In this document: positions 27,927 through 37,458 of the stretch, in pieces | How positions within the stretch are numbered: position 1 is the first letter of the stretch | Layout: every line of letters starts with the position of its first letter | Source: Halocynthiibacter sp. SDUM655004 | Lineage (GTDB): Bacteria; Pseudomonadota; Alphaproteobacteria; Rhodobacterales; Rhodobacteraceae | DNA: 64,000 nucleotides | Reading direction: 5' to 3' | NCBI RefSeq assembly: GCF_026015885.1 | Contig: NZ_JAPDUG010000002.1 | Coordinates: 806,001-870,000 of the forward strand | Notes under the pieces: generated by a model | Seen by the model: the letters and a program-made list of their open reading frames with translations, nothing else | Told to the model about the DNA's origin: nothing | Database searches by the model: none | Made by a program: the position numbers and the translations under genes

Positions 27927-28484
27927 TCAGCGCTTCTTAACAAACTCGGTTAAGATCACGATCCGCTGCCCTTCTACACGGCCTTCAATCTGGCCCGCGT
28001 TGTCTTCGACGAGGGAAATGTTACGAACGGCAGTCCCCCGCTTCGCCGTAAAGCCCGCGCCTTTTACAGGCAAATCCTTCACGAGCGTCACAGCATCGCC
28101 CGCAACCAGAACAGTTCCGTTTGCATCTTTGTGCTCGAGTTTGGGCACTGCGGCACCGGCCTTGGCCCACTCCAGTTCATCCGCTTCAAGATCGAGCATA
28201 TCAAATAGATCATGCGCCCATGCCTCGTCTTTCAGACGATCAAGTAAACGCCAGACCAAAACCTTTACGGGCGCATGTTCGCTCCACATTGAAGATGTAA
28301 GACAGCGCCAATGGTGTGGGTCAAGCTCGCCATCGATCTGCTCGATGCACTTCTGGCAAAGAAATGCAGACATATGCACCGTATTGTCGGCGTTTGGCCC
28401 GACATCATATTGCGCAAGATGGTCGCTTGAGCCGCAAAGCTCGCATTGATCGTTTGAGCGGGCGGACAGTGCGGAAAGAGGCAT
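27927..28484 (-). CDS. PhnA-domain (YjdM-like) protein
   Basis: Protein of 185 residues with an N-terminal zinc-ribbon half (CELCGSSDHLAQYDV and FLCQKCIEQIDG, two CxxC pairs) and a C-terminal PhnA domain (VAGDAVTLVKDLPVKG...RVEGQRIVILTEFVKK, residues about 127-183). Despite the old name, proteins of this family are not shown to degrade phosphonates, and no phn genes are nearby. Between the two parts is a helical insert (about 70-115). It ends 7 bp from the convergent hydrolase. Confidence 0.82.
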   Translation of the reverse strand: MPLSALSARSNDQCELCGSSDHLAQYDVGPNADNTVHMSAFLCQKCIEQIDGELDPHHWRCLTSSMWSEHAPVKVLVWRLLDRLKDEAWAHDLFDMLDLEADELEWAKAGAAVPKLEHKDANGTVLVAGDAVTLVKDLPVKGAGFTAKRGTAVRNISLVEDNAGQIEGRVEGQRIVILTEFVKKR

Positions 28485-28565
28485 GGCGGACCTTTATGTT
28501 GAGCTTCGCGTACACGAAGTCTACTCCCGCACCGAAACGATGCCAACCCGCGCAGATGGTCGCGC

Positions 28566-30365
28566 CTAGTCGTCCATCTTGAGCGCGTTGATAAAGGCCT
28601 GCTGTGGGATTTCCACCTTGCCGAATTGGCGCATCTTTTTCTTACCGGCCTTTTGCTTCTCCAAGAGTTTTTTCTTACGAGAAACATCGCCGCCGTAACA
28701 TTTGGCTGTCACGTCCTTGCGCATTGCCGAAAGTGTTTCGCGTGCCACCACACGGCCACCAATAGCCGCCTGAATCGGAATTTTAAACATATGACGCGGA
28801 ATAAGCTCTTTGAGCTTTTCAACAAGCGCGCGCCCGCGTTGCTCTGCGCGGTCACGGTGCACCATGGTCGAAAGCGCGTCCACAGGATCCTCATTCACGA
28901 GAACGGTCATTTTGACCAAAAAATCCTCGCGATAACCAGTGAGTTGATAGTCAAACGAGGCATAGCCCTTAGTCACCGACTTAAGGCGATCATAAAAGTC
29001 AAAGACGACCTCGTTGAGCGGCAAGTCATAAACCACCATCGCCCGCGAACCCGCATAAGTCAGGTCAAGCTGGATGCCGCGGCGGTCTTGGCAAAGCTTT
29101 AGCACGTCACCGAGGTATTCATCCGGCACAAGGATTGTCGCTTTAATCCGCGGCTCTTCTATATGGTCCACATGGGTCAGATCAGGCATGTCAGCGGGAT
29201 TGTGAAGCTCCAGCATCGTGCCGTCACGCATATGCACATGATAAATCACCGACGGCGCGGTCGTGATCAGCTCGATGTTGTATTCACGCTCAATCCGATC
29301 GCGGATCACCTCAAGGTGCAACAGCCCGAGGAAGCCACAGCGAAAGCCAAAGCCAAGCGCTGCCGAGGTTTCCATTTCGTAAGAGAAGCTGGCGTCGTTC
29401 AGAGCGAGCTTCTCAATTGAATCGCGCAGGTCTTCGAACTCGGCATTATCAACGGGGAAGAGCCCACAGAACACAACTGGCTGTGCTGGTTTGAAGCCCG
29501 GCAGTGGCTCCGCGCAACCTTTCTTCTCGTGAGTGATCGTGTCACCAACACGGGTGTCTCGCACTTGTTTGATCGACGCTGTCAGAAAGCCGATCTCGCC
29601 CGGTCCAAGCTCATCAATCATGGTCATCTCTGGCTTAAACACGCCAATACGATCAACCGGATGAACAGAGCCGTTCTGCATCATCTTAATGCGGTCACCC
29701 TTGCGAAGAACTCCGTCAATCACACGCACAAGAACAATCACACCAAGGTAGGCGTCATACCAGCTGTCAACAAGCATTGCCTTGAGTGGTGCATCACGAT
29801 TGCCTTCGGGCGCAGGAAGCTCCTTCACAATCGCTTCAAGCGTTTCGTGGATGCCCTGCCCTGTTTTGGCTGACACCTGAATTGCACCTGTGGCGTCAAT
29901 TCCGATCACGTCCTCGATCTGCTCTGCGACGCGATCGCAATCCGATGCGGGCAAATCAATCTTGTTGAGAACGGGCACAATTTCGTGGTTCGCCTCAATC
30001 GCATGGTAAACGTTTGCCAGTGTCTGGGCCTCTACGCCTTGCGAAGAGTCCACAACAAGCAAGCTGCCCTCAACCGCACGCATACTGCGACTCACCTCAT
30101 AGGCAAAGTCGACGTGGCCCGGCGTGTCGATCAGGTTCAGTACATACTGCTCGCCATCATCGGCAAGGTAATCAATACGCACCGTGTTGGCCTTGATCGT
30201 AATACCGCGCTCTCGCTCGATATCCATCGAGTCGAGCAATTGTTCTTTCATCTCCCGCGTCTCAACGGTGCCGGTCTCTTGGATGAGACGGTCAGCGAGC
30301 GTGGATTTACCGTGGTCAATATGCGCCACGATGGAGAAGTTACGAATTTTGGCGAGATCTGTCAT
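28566..30365 (-). CDS. lepA: Elongation factor 4, LepA
   Basis: Ribosome-associated GTPase that affects translation initiation and back-translocation. The 599-residue protein has the G1 motif AHIDHGKST (about 12-20), the ERGITIKA switch region, DTPGH (G3) and NKIDLP (G4), then EF-G-like domains and the LepA C-terminal domain ending [16 protein letters not shown]. The ATG at 30365 is the family start; an ATG 36 bp earlier adds an untypical leader. It is transcribed away from the small secreted protein at 30631. Confidence 0.97.
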   Translation of the reverse strand: MTDLAKIRNFSIVAHIDHGKSTLADRLIQETGTVETREMKEQLLDSMDIERERGITIKANTVRIDYLADDGEQYVLNLIDTPGHVDFAYEVSRSMRAVEGSLLVVDSSQGVEAQTLANVYHAIEANHEIVPVLNKIDLPASDCDRVAEQIEDVIGIDATGAIQVSAKTGQGIHETLEAIVKELPAPEGNRDAPLKAMLVDSWYDAYLGVIVLVRVIDGVLRKGDRIKMMQNGSVHPVDRIGVFKPEMTMIDELGPGEIGFLTASIKQVRDTRVGDTITHEKKGCAEPLPGFKPAQPVVFCGLFPVDNAEFEDLRDSIEKLALNDASFSYEMETSAALGFGFRCGFLGLLHLEVIRDRIEREYNIELITTAPSVIYHVHMRDGTMLELHNPADMPDLTHVDHIEEPRIKATILVPDEYLGDVLKLCQDRRGIQLDLTYAGSRAMVVYDLPLNEVVFDFYDRLKSVTKGYASFDYQLTGYREDFLVKMTVLVNEDPVDALSTMVHRDRAEQRGRALVEKLKELIPRHMFKIPIQAAIGGRVVARETLSAMRKDVTAKCYGGDVSRKKKLLEKQKAGKKKMRQFGKVEIPQQAFINALKMDD

Positions 30366-30630
30366 GGAATTGGATATGAGGTGGATTCGCGTGCTGGTCA
30401 AGCGGGGTTGACGCTTGGCATCGTCTCAATTGCGGGTTTTTGCAATAAAAATGGCGCAACCCATCGCCAGTGGCGCTCGGGGTGTATTTGAATTGCCTTT
30501 TCGCATCAGGAAAAGAGGAATTTTTATCAACAAATTGATTTTTTCCCTGATTTGAGTCATTCTGCGCTCAGGCAATTCGCACAGAGACTCGCAAAGAGCG
30601 CGTGCGAACATCGGTAGAATAGGTAGACAT

Positions 30631-30948
30631 ATGAAAACGACAGGCATCCTTATGCTGGCGATGGCGGCCAGCCTTTCTCTAACAGCCCCTCAACCTCTTA
30701 ACGCTAGCGCGATCGAAAACGCCTGCAATAGCTCGGGCCGCAAAGCCGCAAACCGTGCGCTTTGCGGATGCATTCAAGATGCAGCAGATATGATCCTGAC
30801 GCGCAGCGACCAACGCAAAGCAGCGAAGTTCTTTAAAGATCCGCATCAAGCACAAGTTATTCGCCAATCCAGCAAGGCAAGTGATGAACGCTTCTGGCTT
30901 CGTTACAAAGAGTTTGGCCAGACAGCAGAAACATTCTGTTCTAGCTAA
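30631..30948 (+). CDS. Small exported cysteine-containing protein
   Basis: Protein of 105 residues with a signal peptide (MKTTGILMLAMAASLSLTAP..., cleavage probably after NASA near residue 26). The mature part has four cysteines (ENACNSSG, ALCGCIQ, ETFCSS), suitable for two disulfides, and a basic helix. Similar small proteins in Rhodobacteraceae are sometimes labelled arginine transporter without evidence. The function is unknown. AGG lies 9 bases before the ATG. A perfect palindromic terminator follows 7 bp after the stop. Confidence 0.75.
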   Translation: MKTTGILMLAMAASLSLTAPQPLNASAIENACNSSGRKAANRALCGCIQDAADMILTRSDQRKAAKFFKDPHQAQVIRQSSKASDERFWLRYKEFGQTAETFCSS

Positions 30949-30955
30949 AACGCGA

Positions 30956-30981
30956 AAAGGCCGGAGAATTCTCCGGCCTTT
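30956..30981. terminator. Bidirectional terminator
   Basis: A fully symmetric 26-bp palindrome has arms AAAGGCCGGAGAA and TTCTCCGGCCTTT. It gives A-run, GC stem and T-run on both strands, between the convergent genes at 30631-30948 and 31003-31524. Confidence 0.88.
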
Positions 30982-31002
30982 CCTACTTAAGACGATAACG
31001 AT

Positions 31003-31524
31003 TTAGTTCGATTTATCGTCATGCTTCATGTCGCCATGGTCCATTTTGGAATGATCCATGTCGCCGTGATCCATCTTGTGATCTGCGCCACGTTCAAGAT
31101 CGACAGGAATGTCGACGGTAATGTCACCCGCGTTTTCAAATGTCAGGGTCACAGAAACTGTCTCGCCCTCTTTGAAGCCTTCGCTCAGGCCCATGAACAT
31201 GACGTGATCGCCACCACGCTCAAGCGCGTGCATACCACCCGCAGGAATGACAAAGCCCTCTTCGACTTCCATCATCTTCATTACGCCGTCACCCATGTCT
31301 TTATGAGTATGCAGCTCTGTACGAGGCGCAACGTCTGAAGAAACCGCCACAAGACGATCGTCCTGATCAGACTTATTCATGATGTGGAAGAACGCACCAC
31401 CCGCTTTTGCGGTTGGTGTGGATGTACGGGCATATGCATCGTGGATTTCGATATCTGCGGCAAAAGCAGGCGCAGCAAGAGCGCCCATGAATACGGAAAC
31501 GGCAAGGGATTTTACAAAAGACAT
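31003..31524 (-). CDS. PCu(A)C-type periplasmic copper chaperone
   Basis: Copper(I)-binding periplasmic chaperone, 173 residues, of the family that delivers copper to cytochrome c oxidase. A signal peptide of about 22 residues ends AFA. The mature domain has the spaced His/Met ligands (FFHIMNKS, then ELHTHKDMGDGVMKM and GGMHALERGGDHVMFMG). The last 28 residues are an additional His/Met-rich tail with repeated MDHGDMDHSKMDHG-type units, which may store or scavenge copper. GAAAGGAC precedes the ATG. It follows the small exported protein gene at 31589-31954 in the same direction. Confidence 0.92.
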   Translation of the reverse strand: MSFVKSLAVSVFMGALAAPAFAADIEIHDAYARTSTPTAKAGGAFFHIMNKSDQDDRLVAVSSDVAPRTELHTHKDMGDGVMKMMEVEEGFVIPAGGMHALERGGDHVMFMGLSEGFKEGETVSVTLTFENAGDITVDIPVDLERGADHKMDHGDMDHSKMDHGDMKHDDKSN

Positions 31525-31588
31525 TTCGAGTCCTTTCTTATGGTCATTGATTGTTAGTTAAGTGTTGGCGGAATCCGCCATGGGTTGC

Positions 31589-31954
31589 TTAGGCAGCTGC
31601 AGGGGGCGCACGTGAGGGCGGCGCTACCGCACTATGTACAGCACGGCGGATTTCGCCCTCGCTTTGGAATATTGCATCCGAATAAACGATAGAGCTTGGG
31701 GTCGCATGTGTTTGCTGCGGCGCACCGAAAGCAACCGTCGCCATACATTCGGGGCAAACTGTCTTCTGCTGAATCGGCTGGCCGTCGGCATCGACCTGAA
31801 CGGTGATATGGCCGTTGCCAACACATAGAACCATCTCGCCCGAAGCATCGGCGCGCATCTGTCCAACCGCCATTGCAACATTGGTCAGCCCAATCAAGGC
31901 AACCAACGCGAAGGCGAGCAACTTGCTCATATCTGGAAAAATCCGGCGGTTCAT
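31589..31954 (-). CDS. Small exported protein, possibly DUF2946-like
   Basis: Protein of about 121 residues (start at the ATG at 31954; 31930 and 31996 are alternatives, none with a clear ribosome-binding site). A hydrophobic signal (LLAFALVALIGLTNVAMAVG) is followed by a mature part with three cysteines, VLCVGNGHITVQ and TVCPECM. This layout recalls DUF2946 proteins, which often accompany copper genes. It lies upstream of the copper chaperone gene in the same direction, 64 bp away, so a shared copper role is plausible but unproven. Confidence 0.6.
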   Translation of the reverse strand: MNRRIFPDMSKLLAFALVALIGLTNVAMAVGQMRADASGEMVLCVGNGHITVQVDADGQPIQQKTVCPECMATVAFGAPQQTHATPSSIVYSDAIFQSEGEIRRAVHSAVAPPSRAPPAAA

Positions 31955-32044
31955 GGCGCGACTATATGGCCGCCTGAAATGCTCCGCCAGTGACAAATTG
32001 TAGCTTCACTTGAGCGCGCTTCGAACCAACTGACGCAAACGAGA

Positions 32045-32073
32045 AAAGCCCCGCCGGTTAGGGCGAGGCCTTT
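32045..32073 (-). terminator. Rho-independent terminator after rpmB
   Basis: Read on the minus strand, GGCCTCGCC and GGCGGGGC form a stem with one mismatch and a CTAACC loop, followed by TTTTC. It starts about 18 bp after the rpmB stop. Confidence 0.8.
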
Positions 32074-32091
32074 AAGAAATCTGAATGCCGA

Positions 32092-32379
32092 TTAAGCGGT
32101 TGCTTGGGCTTTCAGGATGTCTTTTTTGATTTTCAGCGCGTTTTCCGAAAGCTCAGCGTCTTTTGCTTTTGCAAGATACGCGTCCAGACCACCACGGTGA
32201 TCTACAGAGCGCAGAGCAGCAGCAGAGATTTTGAGCTTGAATGTGCGGCCCAGTGTTTCGGACTGCAGGGAAACGTCATTCAGGTTCGGGAGGAACCGAC
32301 GACGTGTACGGTTTTTCGCATGGCTGACATTGTTGCCAACCATAGGGCCTTTTCCGGTCAATTCGCAACGACGTGCCAT
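32092..32379 (-). CDS. rpmB: 50S ribosomal protein L28
   Basis: Large-subunit ribosomal protein, 95 residues. It begins [29 protein letters not shown], the conserved L28 start, and ends [11 protein letters not shown]. The ATG at 32379 has GGAAGA 6 bases upstream; a longer frame to 32454 has no support. The cysteine pair of zinc-type L28 is not present as CxxC (a single CEL), so it is the zinc-free type. It stands alone between meaB and the small exported gene. Confidence 0.96.
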   Translation of the reverse strand: MARRCELTGKGPMVGNNVSHAKNRTRRRFLPNLNDVSLQSETLGRTFKLKISAAALRSVDHRGGLDAYLAKAKDAELSENALKIKKDILKAQATA

Positions 32380-32514
32380 GATGATCTTCCTTTGTCGTGG
32401 CCATGTAAGAGCGGATCCCTCACACAACTCGATAACATAAATGGGCGCCAACACAGTGACGCCCTGAATTCCGTTCGCGGTTATTACGTCCGATATGAGG
32501 GGACGTCAAGCGAT

Positions 32515-33534
32515 TCATCCGGTGGTTTTTAACGCTTTCAGCAAGTTTTCCGCGGCAACCGAGGGGCTCACTGTGCCATCACTCACATTGGAGCGGTAGT
32601 TTTGCATTAAATTCCGAATCGTTTCGCTTTCCGTGAGCTGCGCGAGCAGCCCCGCTTCGACCTCTTGTTGAAACCAATCCGCGGCCTGACTTGCGCGAGC
32701 CTTATCCCAAACCCCGCTCTCTTTACGCCAATTGGCAAGAGTTTCGATTTCTTCCCAAACGTCGGCAATCCCCTCCTCCTCAAGTGCAGAGGCAAGCATC
32801 GCCTTTGGAAACCCGTCCGGATCACGCGCGCGCTTTCGAAGCAGCCGAAGCGCACCGGCATAATCTGCACAGGTTCGCGTGGCCGCTTGTTTGAGGTCCC
32901 CATCCGCTTTGTTCACGACGATGATATCGGCAATTTCCATAATGCCGCGTTTTACACCCTGAAGCTCGTCGCCTCCGGCTGGAGCCATAAGCAATAGAAA
33001 GATGTCGGAAACACCAGCTACCATTGTTTCGCTCTGCCCGACTCCCACGGTCTCGATCAGGATCACATCATATCCCGCCGCTTCACACAGGGTAACCGCC
33101 TCGCGCGTTCGCCGTGCAACGCCACCAAGGGTGTTGGAGCTTGGCGAGGGACGAATGAACGCGTTGGGCGCACGCGACAATAGGCTCATGCGCGTTTTAT
33201 CACCAAGGATAGAGCCGCCTGATCGCGCAGAACTTGGATCAACCGCAAGAACCGCAACACGTAAGCCCTTGTTGACGAGCATCATACCGAATGACTCGAT
33301 GAACGTTGATTTCCCGACTCCCGGCGTGCCGGACAATCCAATCCGAAGCGCTTGTTTAGAGTTGTCGCCAGTCTCCTGCCGGACCCGCGACAAAAGCTCG
33401 AGCGCATCTTTGCGATGGCTTGGCTTAACACTTTCGATAAGTGTGATCGCCCGCGCCAAGGCGCGTCGCTGTCCGCCAACCAATCCCTCAGCAAGCTCGG
33501 CGACCTCAGATGTTGGTTTTTCTGGTGCGCTCAA
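32515..33534 (-). CDS. meaB: MeaB/ArgK-type GTPase for methylmalonyl-CoA mutase
   Basis: GTPase that protects and reloads the B12 cofactor of methylmalonyl-CoA mutase. The 339-residue protein has [15 protein letters not shown] (P-loop, about 65-79), [34 protein letters not shown] (G3 region) and VNKADGDL (G4). The mutase itself is not in this window. With PrpE elsewhere in the window it fits a propionate route through methylmalonyl-CoA. It is divergent from the DUF3108 gene across 116 bp. Confidence 0.93.
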   Translation of the reverse strand: MSAPEKPTSEVAELAEGLVGGQRRALARAITLIESVKPSHRKDALELLSRVRQETGDNSKQALRIGLSGTPGVGKSTFIESFGMMLVNKGLRVAVLAVDPSSARSGGSILGDKTRMSLLSRAPNAFIRPSPSSNTLGGVARRTREAVTLCEAAGYDVILIETVGVGQSETMVAGVSDIFLLLMAPAGGDELQGVKRGIMEIADIIVVNKADGDLKQAATRTCADYAGALRLLRKRARDPDGFPKAMLASALEEEGIADVWEEIETLANWRKESGVWDKARASQAADWFQQEVEAGLLAQLTESETIRNLMQNYRSNVSDGTVSPSVAAENLLKALKTTG

Positions 33535-33650
33535 TGGGCAGCCTTTCGCCTGATAGTGTCACGACTTTGCGCGTGATATTGGATAACATTGCCATTTCCA
33601 CCAAGTATTTGCCATACCAAGAGCCGAATCCACACAGGAATCCTGTCTAT

Positions 33651-34391
33651 ATGTTCAAATCCATTCTGCGCGTCGCTGTTACCCGCATGGCCGCAACACT
33701 TTGTCTCGTAATTTCGACGCCGCTATTGGCCGAAACACTCAAAGATCAAGGGCAATACAAACTGTATCTCAGCGGGATACCCGCGGGCGGACTTGCATTC
33801 AATGCTGTGAACGACGGGAATACTTACCGCATCGGCGGGAAGCTTGCGAGCACAGGCCTTGTTGGTTCAGTGGTTAAAGTTAGCTATGACGCGCAATCCG
33901 CAGGGCTTGTGCGCGGCGACAAGCTGATCCCAACGCGATACTCCGAACAGGCAAACACCGGCCGGCGCAAACAAAGTAGCTCGCTCAATTACAAGAATGG
34001 CGTACCGCAAGTCTTGGAAGTTAAGCCAAAACGCAAACCCAAGAAATACGATGCCGACCCATCAAAACAAAAGGGCACATTGGATACGCTAACATCGATG
34101 TACACACTGCTGCGCAAGGTTGATCAAAAAGACGTATGCACGCTCAATGTTCAAACCTTTGATGGCCGCAGGCGCAGCGAAACGCGCCTGTCAAAGCCAA
34201 TCGTGAACGGAAACGAAATCACATGTAATGGCGTTTACCGGCGTATCGAAGGTTTTTCGCCTCGTGAGATGCGCGAACGCGTTAATTTCGAGTTCAAGGT
34301 CGTTTACTCGAAATTGCCTACGGGGCAGTATCATGTAACCAAAATTTTCACCGACACCCTTTTCGGACGCGCCAGCCTGATACGACAGTGA
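33651..34391 (+). CDS. DUF3108 exported protein
   Basis: Protein of 246 residues of the DUF3108 family. A signal peptide (MFKSILRVAVTRMAATLCLVISTPLLA) ends near residue 27. The mature protein is predicted as a beta-sheet-rich fold that begins KDQGQYKLYLSGIPAGGLAFNA. Family members are exported proteins of unknown role. The ATG at 33651 was chosen because it starts the signal peptide; the frame is open further upstream across the meaB promoter. The stop overlaps the GTG start of hrpB (GTGA). Confidence 0.85.
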   Translation: MFKSILRVAVTRMAATLCLVISTPLLAETLKDQGQYKLYLSGIPAGGLAFNAVNDGNTYRIGGKLASTGLVGSVVKVSYDAQSAGLVRGDKLIPTRYSEQANTGRRKQSSSLNYKNGVPQVLEVKPKRKPKKYDADPSKQKGTLDTLTSMYTLLRKVDQKDVCTLNVQTFDGRRRSETRLSKPIVNGNEITCNGVYRRIEGFSPREMRERVNFEFKVVYSKLPTGQYHVTKIFTDTLFGRASLIRQ

Positions 34392-36856
34392 ACCCAAGCC
34401 AGTTTTCTCTTCCTATTGACGAAGTTGTCGGCGCGTTCTGTGACGCGCTCCACCGGCATGGCCGCGTCGTTTTGCAAGCGCCTCCAGGCGCAGGCAAAAC
34501 AACACGTATCCCTCTAGCGATACGAGAGAGCAGCAAGACCACTGGCCGCATTCTCATGCTTGAACCAAGACGGCTTGCAGCGCGCGCCGCCGCAGAGCGA
34601 ATGGCCAGAACACTTGGCGAAAACGTCGGCGAAACGGTTGGCTATCGGATTAAGGGCGAAGTCAAATCAGGCAAGAATACACGTATTGAGGTTGTAACCG
34701 AAGGTATCTTGACGCGCATGATCCAATCCGACCCCGAATTATCGGGCGTCGACACGATCATATTTGACGAATTCCACGAGCGAAGCCTCAATGCCGATTT
34801 GGGCTTGGCTCTCTGTTGGGAGATCAAGGGTGCGCTGCGTGACGATCTCCAGATTGTCGTAATGTCGGCCACGCTTGACGCTGCTCCAGTTGCTGCATTG
34901 CTTGATGATTGCCCAATTATAACATCAGAAGGCCGCAGTTTTCCGGTAGAGACCCGACACCTGCCAAAACCAATCGCAAGAACCGCCAAGAAACGCGGGT
35001 GGTTTGAAGACGCCGCCGCGAGTTTGATCGAAACAGCGGTGAACGAAACAGAGGGCGGCGTTTTGGTGTTTCTGCCTGGAGAGGGTGAAATCCGGCGTGT
35101 CGAAACGCGACTAAAAGGCCGCGTTCCCTCGGATTGTCATATTCACACACTTTTCGGCGCTATGAACTTCAAAGACCAGCGCGCAGCGATTGCGCCAGCC
35201 AAGTCCGGTCGCAAGATCGTGCTGGCCACCGCAATTGCAGAAACTTCCCTTACAATTGAGGACGTGCGCGTTGTTGTGGATTGCGGACGATCGAGACGCG
35301 CACGTTTTGATCCATCATCAGGCATGTCGCGGCTCGTGACCGAACCGGTGTCCCGAGCAGAGGCGGAGCAGCGCCGCGGTCGCGCGGGCCGCGTTGCCGA
35401 AGGTACGTGTTATCGAATGTGGACAAAAGGAGAGGAAGGCGCACTTTCGGCCTTTCCTCCTGCTGAAATTGAATCAACTGATCTGGCATCCCTTGTGCTG
35501 GAACTCGCGCTTTGGGGCGCAGCAAGCGCAGATGAACTCGCCTTTCTCACTCCACCAAACACCGGTGCAATGATAGAGGCCCGTCGTCTATTACAATCTC
35601 TCGGCGCGCTCGACGATGAAGGGCGCACTTCCCACCATGGCAAACAAATCGCGCGCCTTCCGCTGCATCCTAGATTGGCGCATATGCTGCTAAAGGCTGG
35701 TGACAATGCTATTCCCCTCGCCGCGCTGATTAACGGTCGCGATCCAATTCGCGGCCAAGGATGCGACATACGCAAGCGGCTCGAATTAATCCGCTCGTCT
35801 TCTCCTAAAAACTTTGCCGCAGAGCTTAACCACGCGGCATTTCACTCAATAAAAGATGAAATGAAGTCGCTGGTAAAATCACTCAAAGGGGTCCAGCCCC
35901 CCGAAGTTGACTATTCTGAAGCTGAAATGATTGCACTTGCCTATCCAGACAGGATTGCAATGCGACGTCCGGGCGGGCAGCCAAGGTATATTCTATCCGG
36001 CGGGAAAGGCGCCTTTTTGGCCGACGATGATCCCCTTGCTGGCGCGCGCATGCTTGTGGTCAGCGATCTCGACGGAGACGCGAAAGAAGCGCGAATTCGT
36101 CAAGCACTTCAAATTGACCAAAGCAGCGTAGAACGATTGTTTTCCGATCAACTCATTTGGGTGGAGTCCTGTGAATGGTCACGCCGAGAGCGCAAAGTTC
36201 TGGCGCGCAAACAGCAGAAACTTGGCGCTCTTACTCTAAGCGATACAAACTGGAAAGATGCACCAGATGACGCAATTGCCAATGCTGCGCTTGACGGATT
36301 CCGCGATATTGGCTTGCCAGTGTCAGCAGCAACGGCGCGCTTTCTGTCGCGCGTCGCACTGTTCCCAGACGATCTGCCTGATATGTGCGTTGATAAGATA
36401 CTCGACGATGCAGAGGATTGGTTACTTCCTCATATCGCGGGCCTCAAAACTGAAAACCAATTGCGCGGCTTTGATCCACTCCCCGCGCTGAAGCAGCGAC
36501 TGAACTGGGAGCAAACCAAACTTTTGGACCAACTCGCACCGGCAAGTTTTGTTACGCCACTTGGTCATAAAACGCCGATTGATTATAGCGGAGAAGCTCC
36601 CGAAATATCCGTAAGGCTACAGGAGATGTTTGGGGTTACAGAGCACCCAACAGTTGGAAAAAACAGGACTCCGCTGCGCATAACTTTGCTGTCACCTGCT
36701 CGTCGGCCCTTGCAAACAACCGCCGACCTCCCAGGCTTCTGGGCCAATTCTTATGCTGATGTTCGCAAAGATATGCGCGGGCAGTATCCAAAGCATCCAT
36801 GGCCCGAAGACCCGACCAAAGAGGCACCAACTCTGCGTGCGAAGCGGCGTCAATAG
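34388..36856 (+). CDS. hrpB: ATP-dependent helicase HrpB
   Basis: DEAH-box type RNA helicase family protein of 822 residues. Motifs: Walker A LQAPPGAGKTTRIPLA (about 28-43), LEPRRLAARAAAERMA, TEGILTRMIQ, DEFHERS (motif II, DEFH here as typical for HrpB), SATLD, LATAIAETSLTIEDV and RRGRAGRVAEGTCYRMW. The C-terminal HrpB domain follows. The start is the GTG at 34388 overlapping the DUF3108 stop, which implies coupling. The cellular substrate of HrpB is poorly defined. Confidence 0.95.
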   Translation: MNPSQFSLPIDEVVGAFCDALHRHGRVVLQAPPGAGKTTRIPLAIRESSKTTGRILMLEPRRLAARAAAERMARTLGENVGETVGYRIKGEVKSGKNTRIEVVTEGILTRMIQSDPELSGVDTIIFDEFHERSLNADLGLALCWEIKGALRDDLQIVVMSATLDAAPVAALLDDCPIITSEGRSFPVETRHLPKPIARTAKKRGWFEDAAASLIETAVNETEGGVLVFLPGEGEIRRVETRLKGRVPSDCHIHTLFGAMNFKDQRAAIAPAKSGRKIVLATAIAETSLTIEDVRVVVDCGRSRRARFDPSSGMSRLVTEPVSRAEAEQRRGRAGRVAEGTCYRMWTKGEEGALSAFPPAEIESTDLASLVLELALWGAASADELAFLTPPNTGAMIEARRLLQSLGALDDEGRTSHHGKQIARLPLHPRLAHMLLKAGDNAIPLAALINGRDPIRGQGCDIRKRLELIRSSSPKNFAAELNHAAFHSIKDEMKSLVKSLKGVQPPEVDYSEAEMIALAYPDRIAMRRPGGQPRYILSGGKGAFLADDDPLAGARMLVVSDLDGDAKEARIRQALQIDQSSVERLFSDQLIWVESCEWSRRERKVLARKQQKLGALTLSDTNWKDAPDDAIANAALDGFRDIGLPVSAATARFLSRVALFPDDLPDMCVDKILDDAEDWLLPHIAGLKTENQLRGFDPLPALKQRLNWEQTKLLDQLAPASFVTPLGHKTPIDYSGEAPEISVRLQEMFGVTEHPTVGKNRTPLRITLLSPARRPLQTTADLPGFWANSYADVRKDMRGQYPKHPWPEDPTKEAPTLRAKRRQ

Positions 36857-36864
36857 TCAACTAT

Positions 36865-36893
36865 TTGTAAACTATTAAAAAATAGCCTATATT
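36865..36893 (+). promoter_or_regulatory. Predicted sigma-70 promoter of the Nudix gene
   Basis: TTGTAA (36865-36870) and TATATT (36888-36893) are 17 bp apart, in an AT-rich spacer between hrpB and the Nudix start at 36925. AACTATT is repeated (36859 and 36869), and CTATT/AATAG forms a short inverted repeat inside the spacer. Confidence 0.55.
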
Positions 36894-36924
36894 ATACAAA
36901 ACAAAGAAACGATGAGGCAAAACA

Positions 36925-37383
36925 ATGGGCAATGCTCTTAAGAAAGCATGGGAAGATTACGTATCGCCCCTGATAAAGCGCCCTGCTCGCGTGCAGGTTG
37001 CAGTGCTTTGTTACAAAGGTAACGGAAGCGATAAAAAGGTTCTGCTTGTGACCAGTCGGGACACGGGCCGTTGGATTCTACCCAAGGGTTGGCCGATTGA
37101 CGGCAAAGATGCTCCGAGTGCTGCCATGCAGGAAGCATGGGAAGAAGCCGGTGTCTCCGAGGGAGAAGTCTCCCGTAAAGCCATCGGTCAGTTTTCCTAT
37201 GAAAAGAAGATGGATACAGGCGGCATTGAAGTTTGCGAAACATCTATATTTGCGGTCAACGTGAAAAAGCTCGAGGATTCATTTCCCGAAGCTGCGGAAC
37301 GGGAACGCAAATGGGTAACTCCGACCGAAGCTGCAAACATGGTCCAAGAACCAGAGTTGCAGGCAATTCTCGAAGAATTGTAA
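36925..37383 (+). CDS. Nudix hydrolase (diphosphoinositol polyphosphate phosphohydrolase-like)
   Basis: Small hydrolase of 152 residues. WILPKGWPIDGKDAPSAAM is followed by QEAWEEAGV, the Nudix helix with the metal-binding EE pair. The usual first glutamate and the arginine of the Nudix box are Lys and Gln in this subfamily. The substrate may be a nucleotide or inositol diphosphate; not known. A second member of the same family is encoded at 58400-58864. It has its own AT-rich promoter and precedes the phosphate transporter gene. Confidence 0.85.
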   Translation: MGNALKKAWEDYVSPLIKRPARVQVAVLCYKGNGSDKKVLLVTSRDTGRWILPKGWPIDGKDAPSAAMQEAWEEAGVSEGEVSRKAIGQFSYEKKMDTGGIEVCETSIFAVNVKKLEDSFPEAAERERKWVTPTEAANMVQEPELQAILEEL

Positions 37384-37458
37384 CGGAAGTACGACATTTT
37401 CCTTGATCGAAAGGGTCTCGCCCGTTAGCGATCACCAAAGCCGATTCCGGGGGATGAA

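Noticed and set aside
27927-28484. Phosphonate use suggested by the PhnA name
   Set aside because: PhnA/YjdM proteins are not shown to degrade phosphonates and no other phn gene is here.
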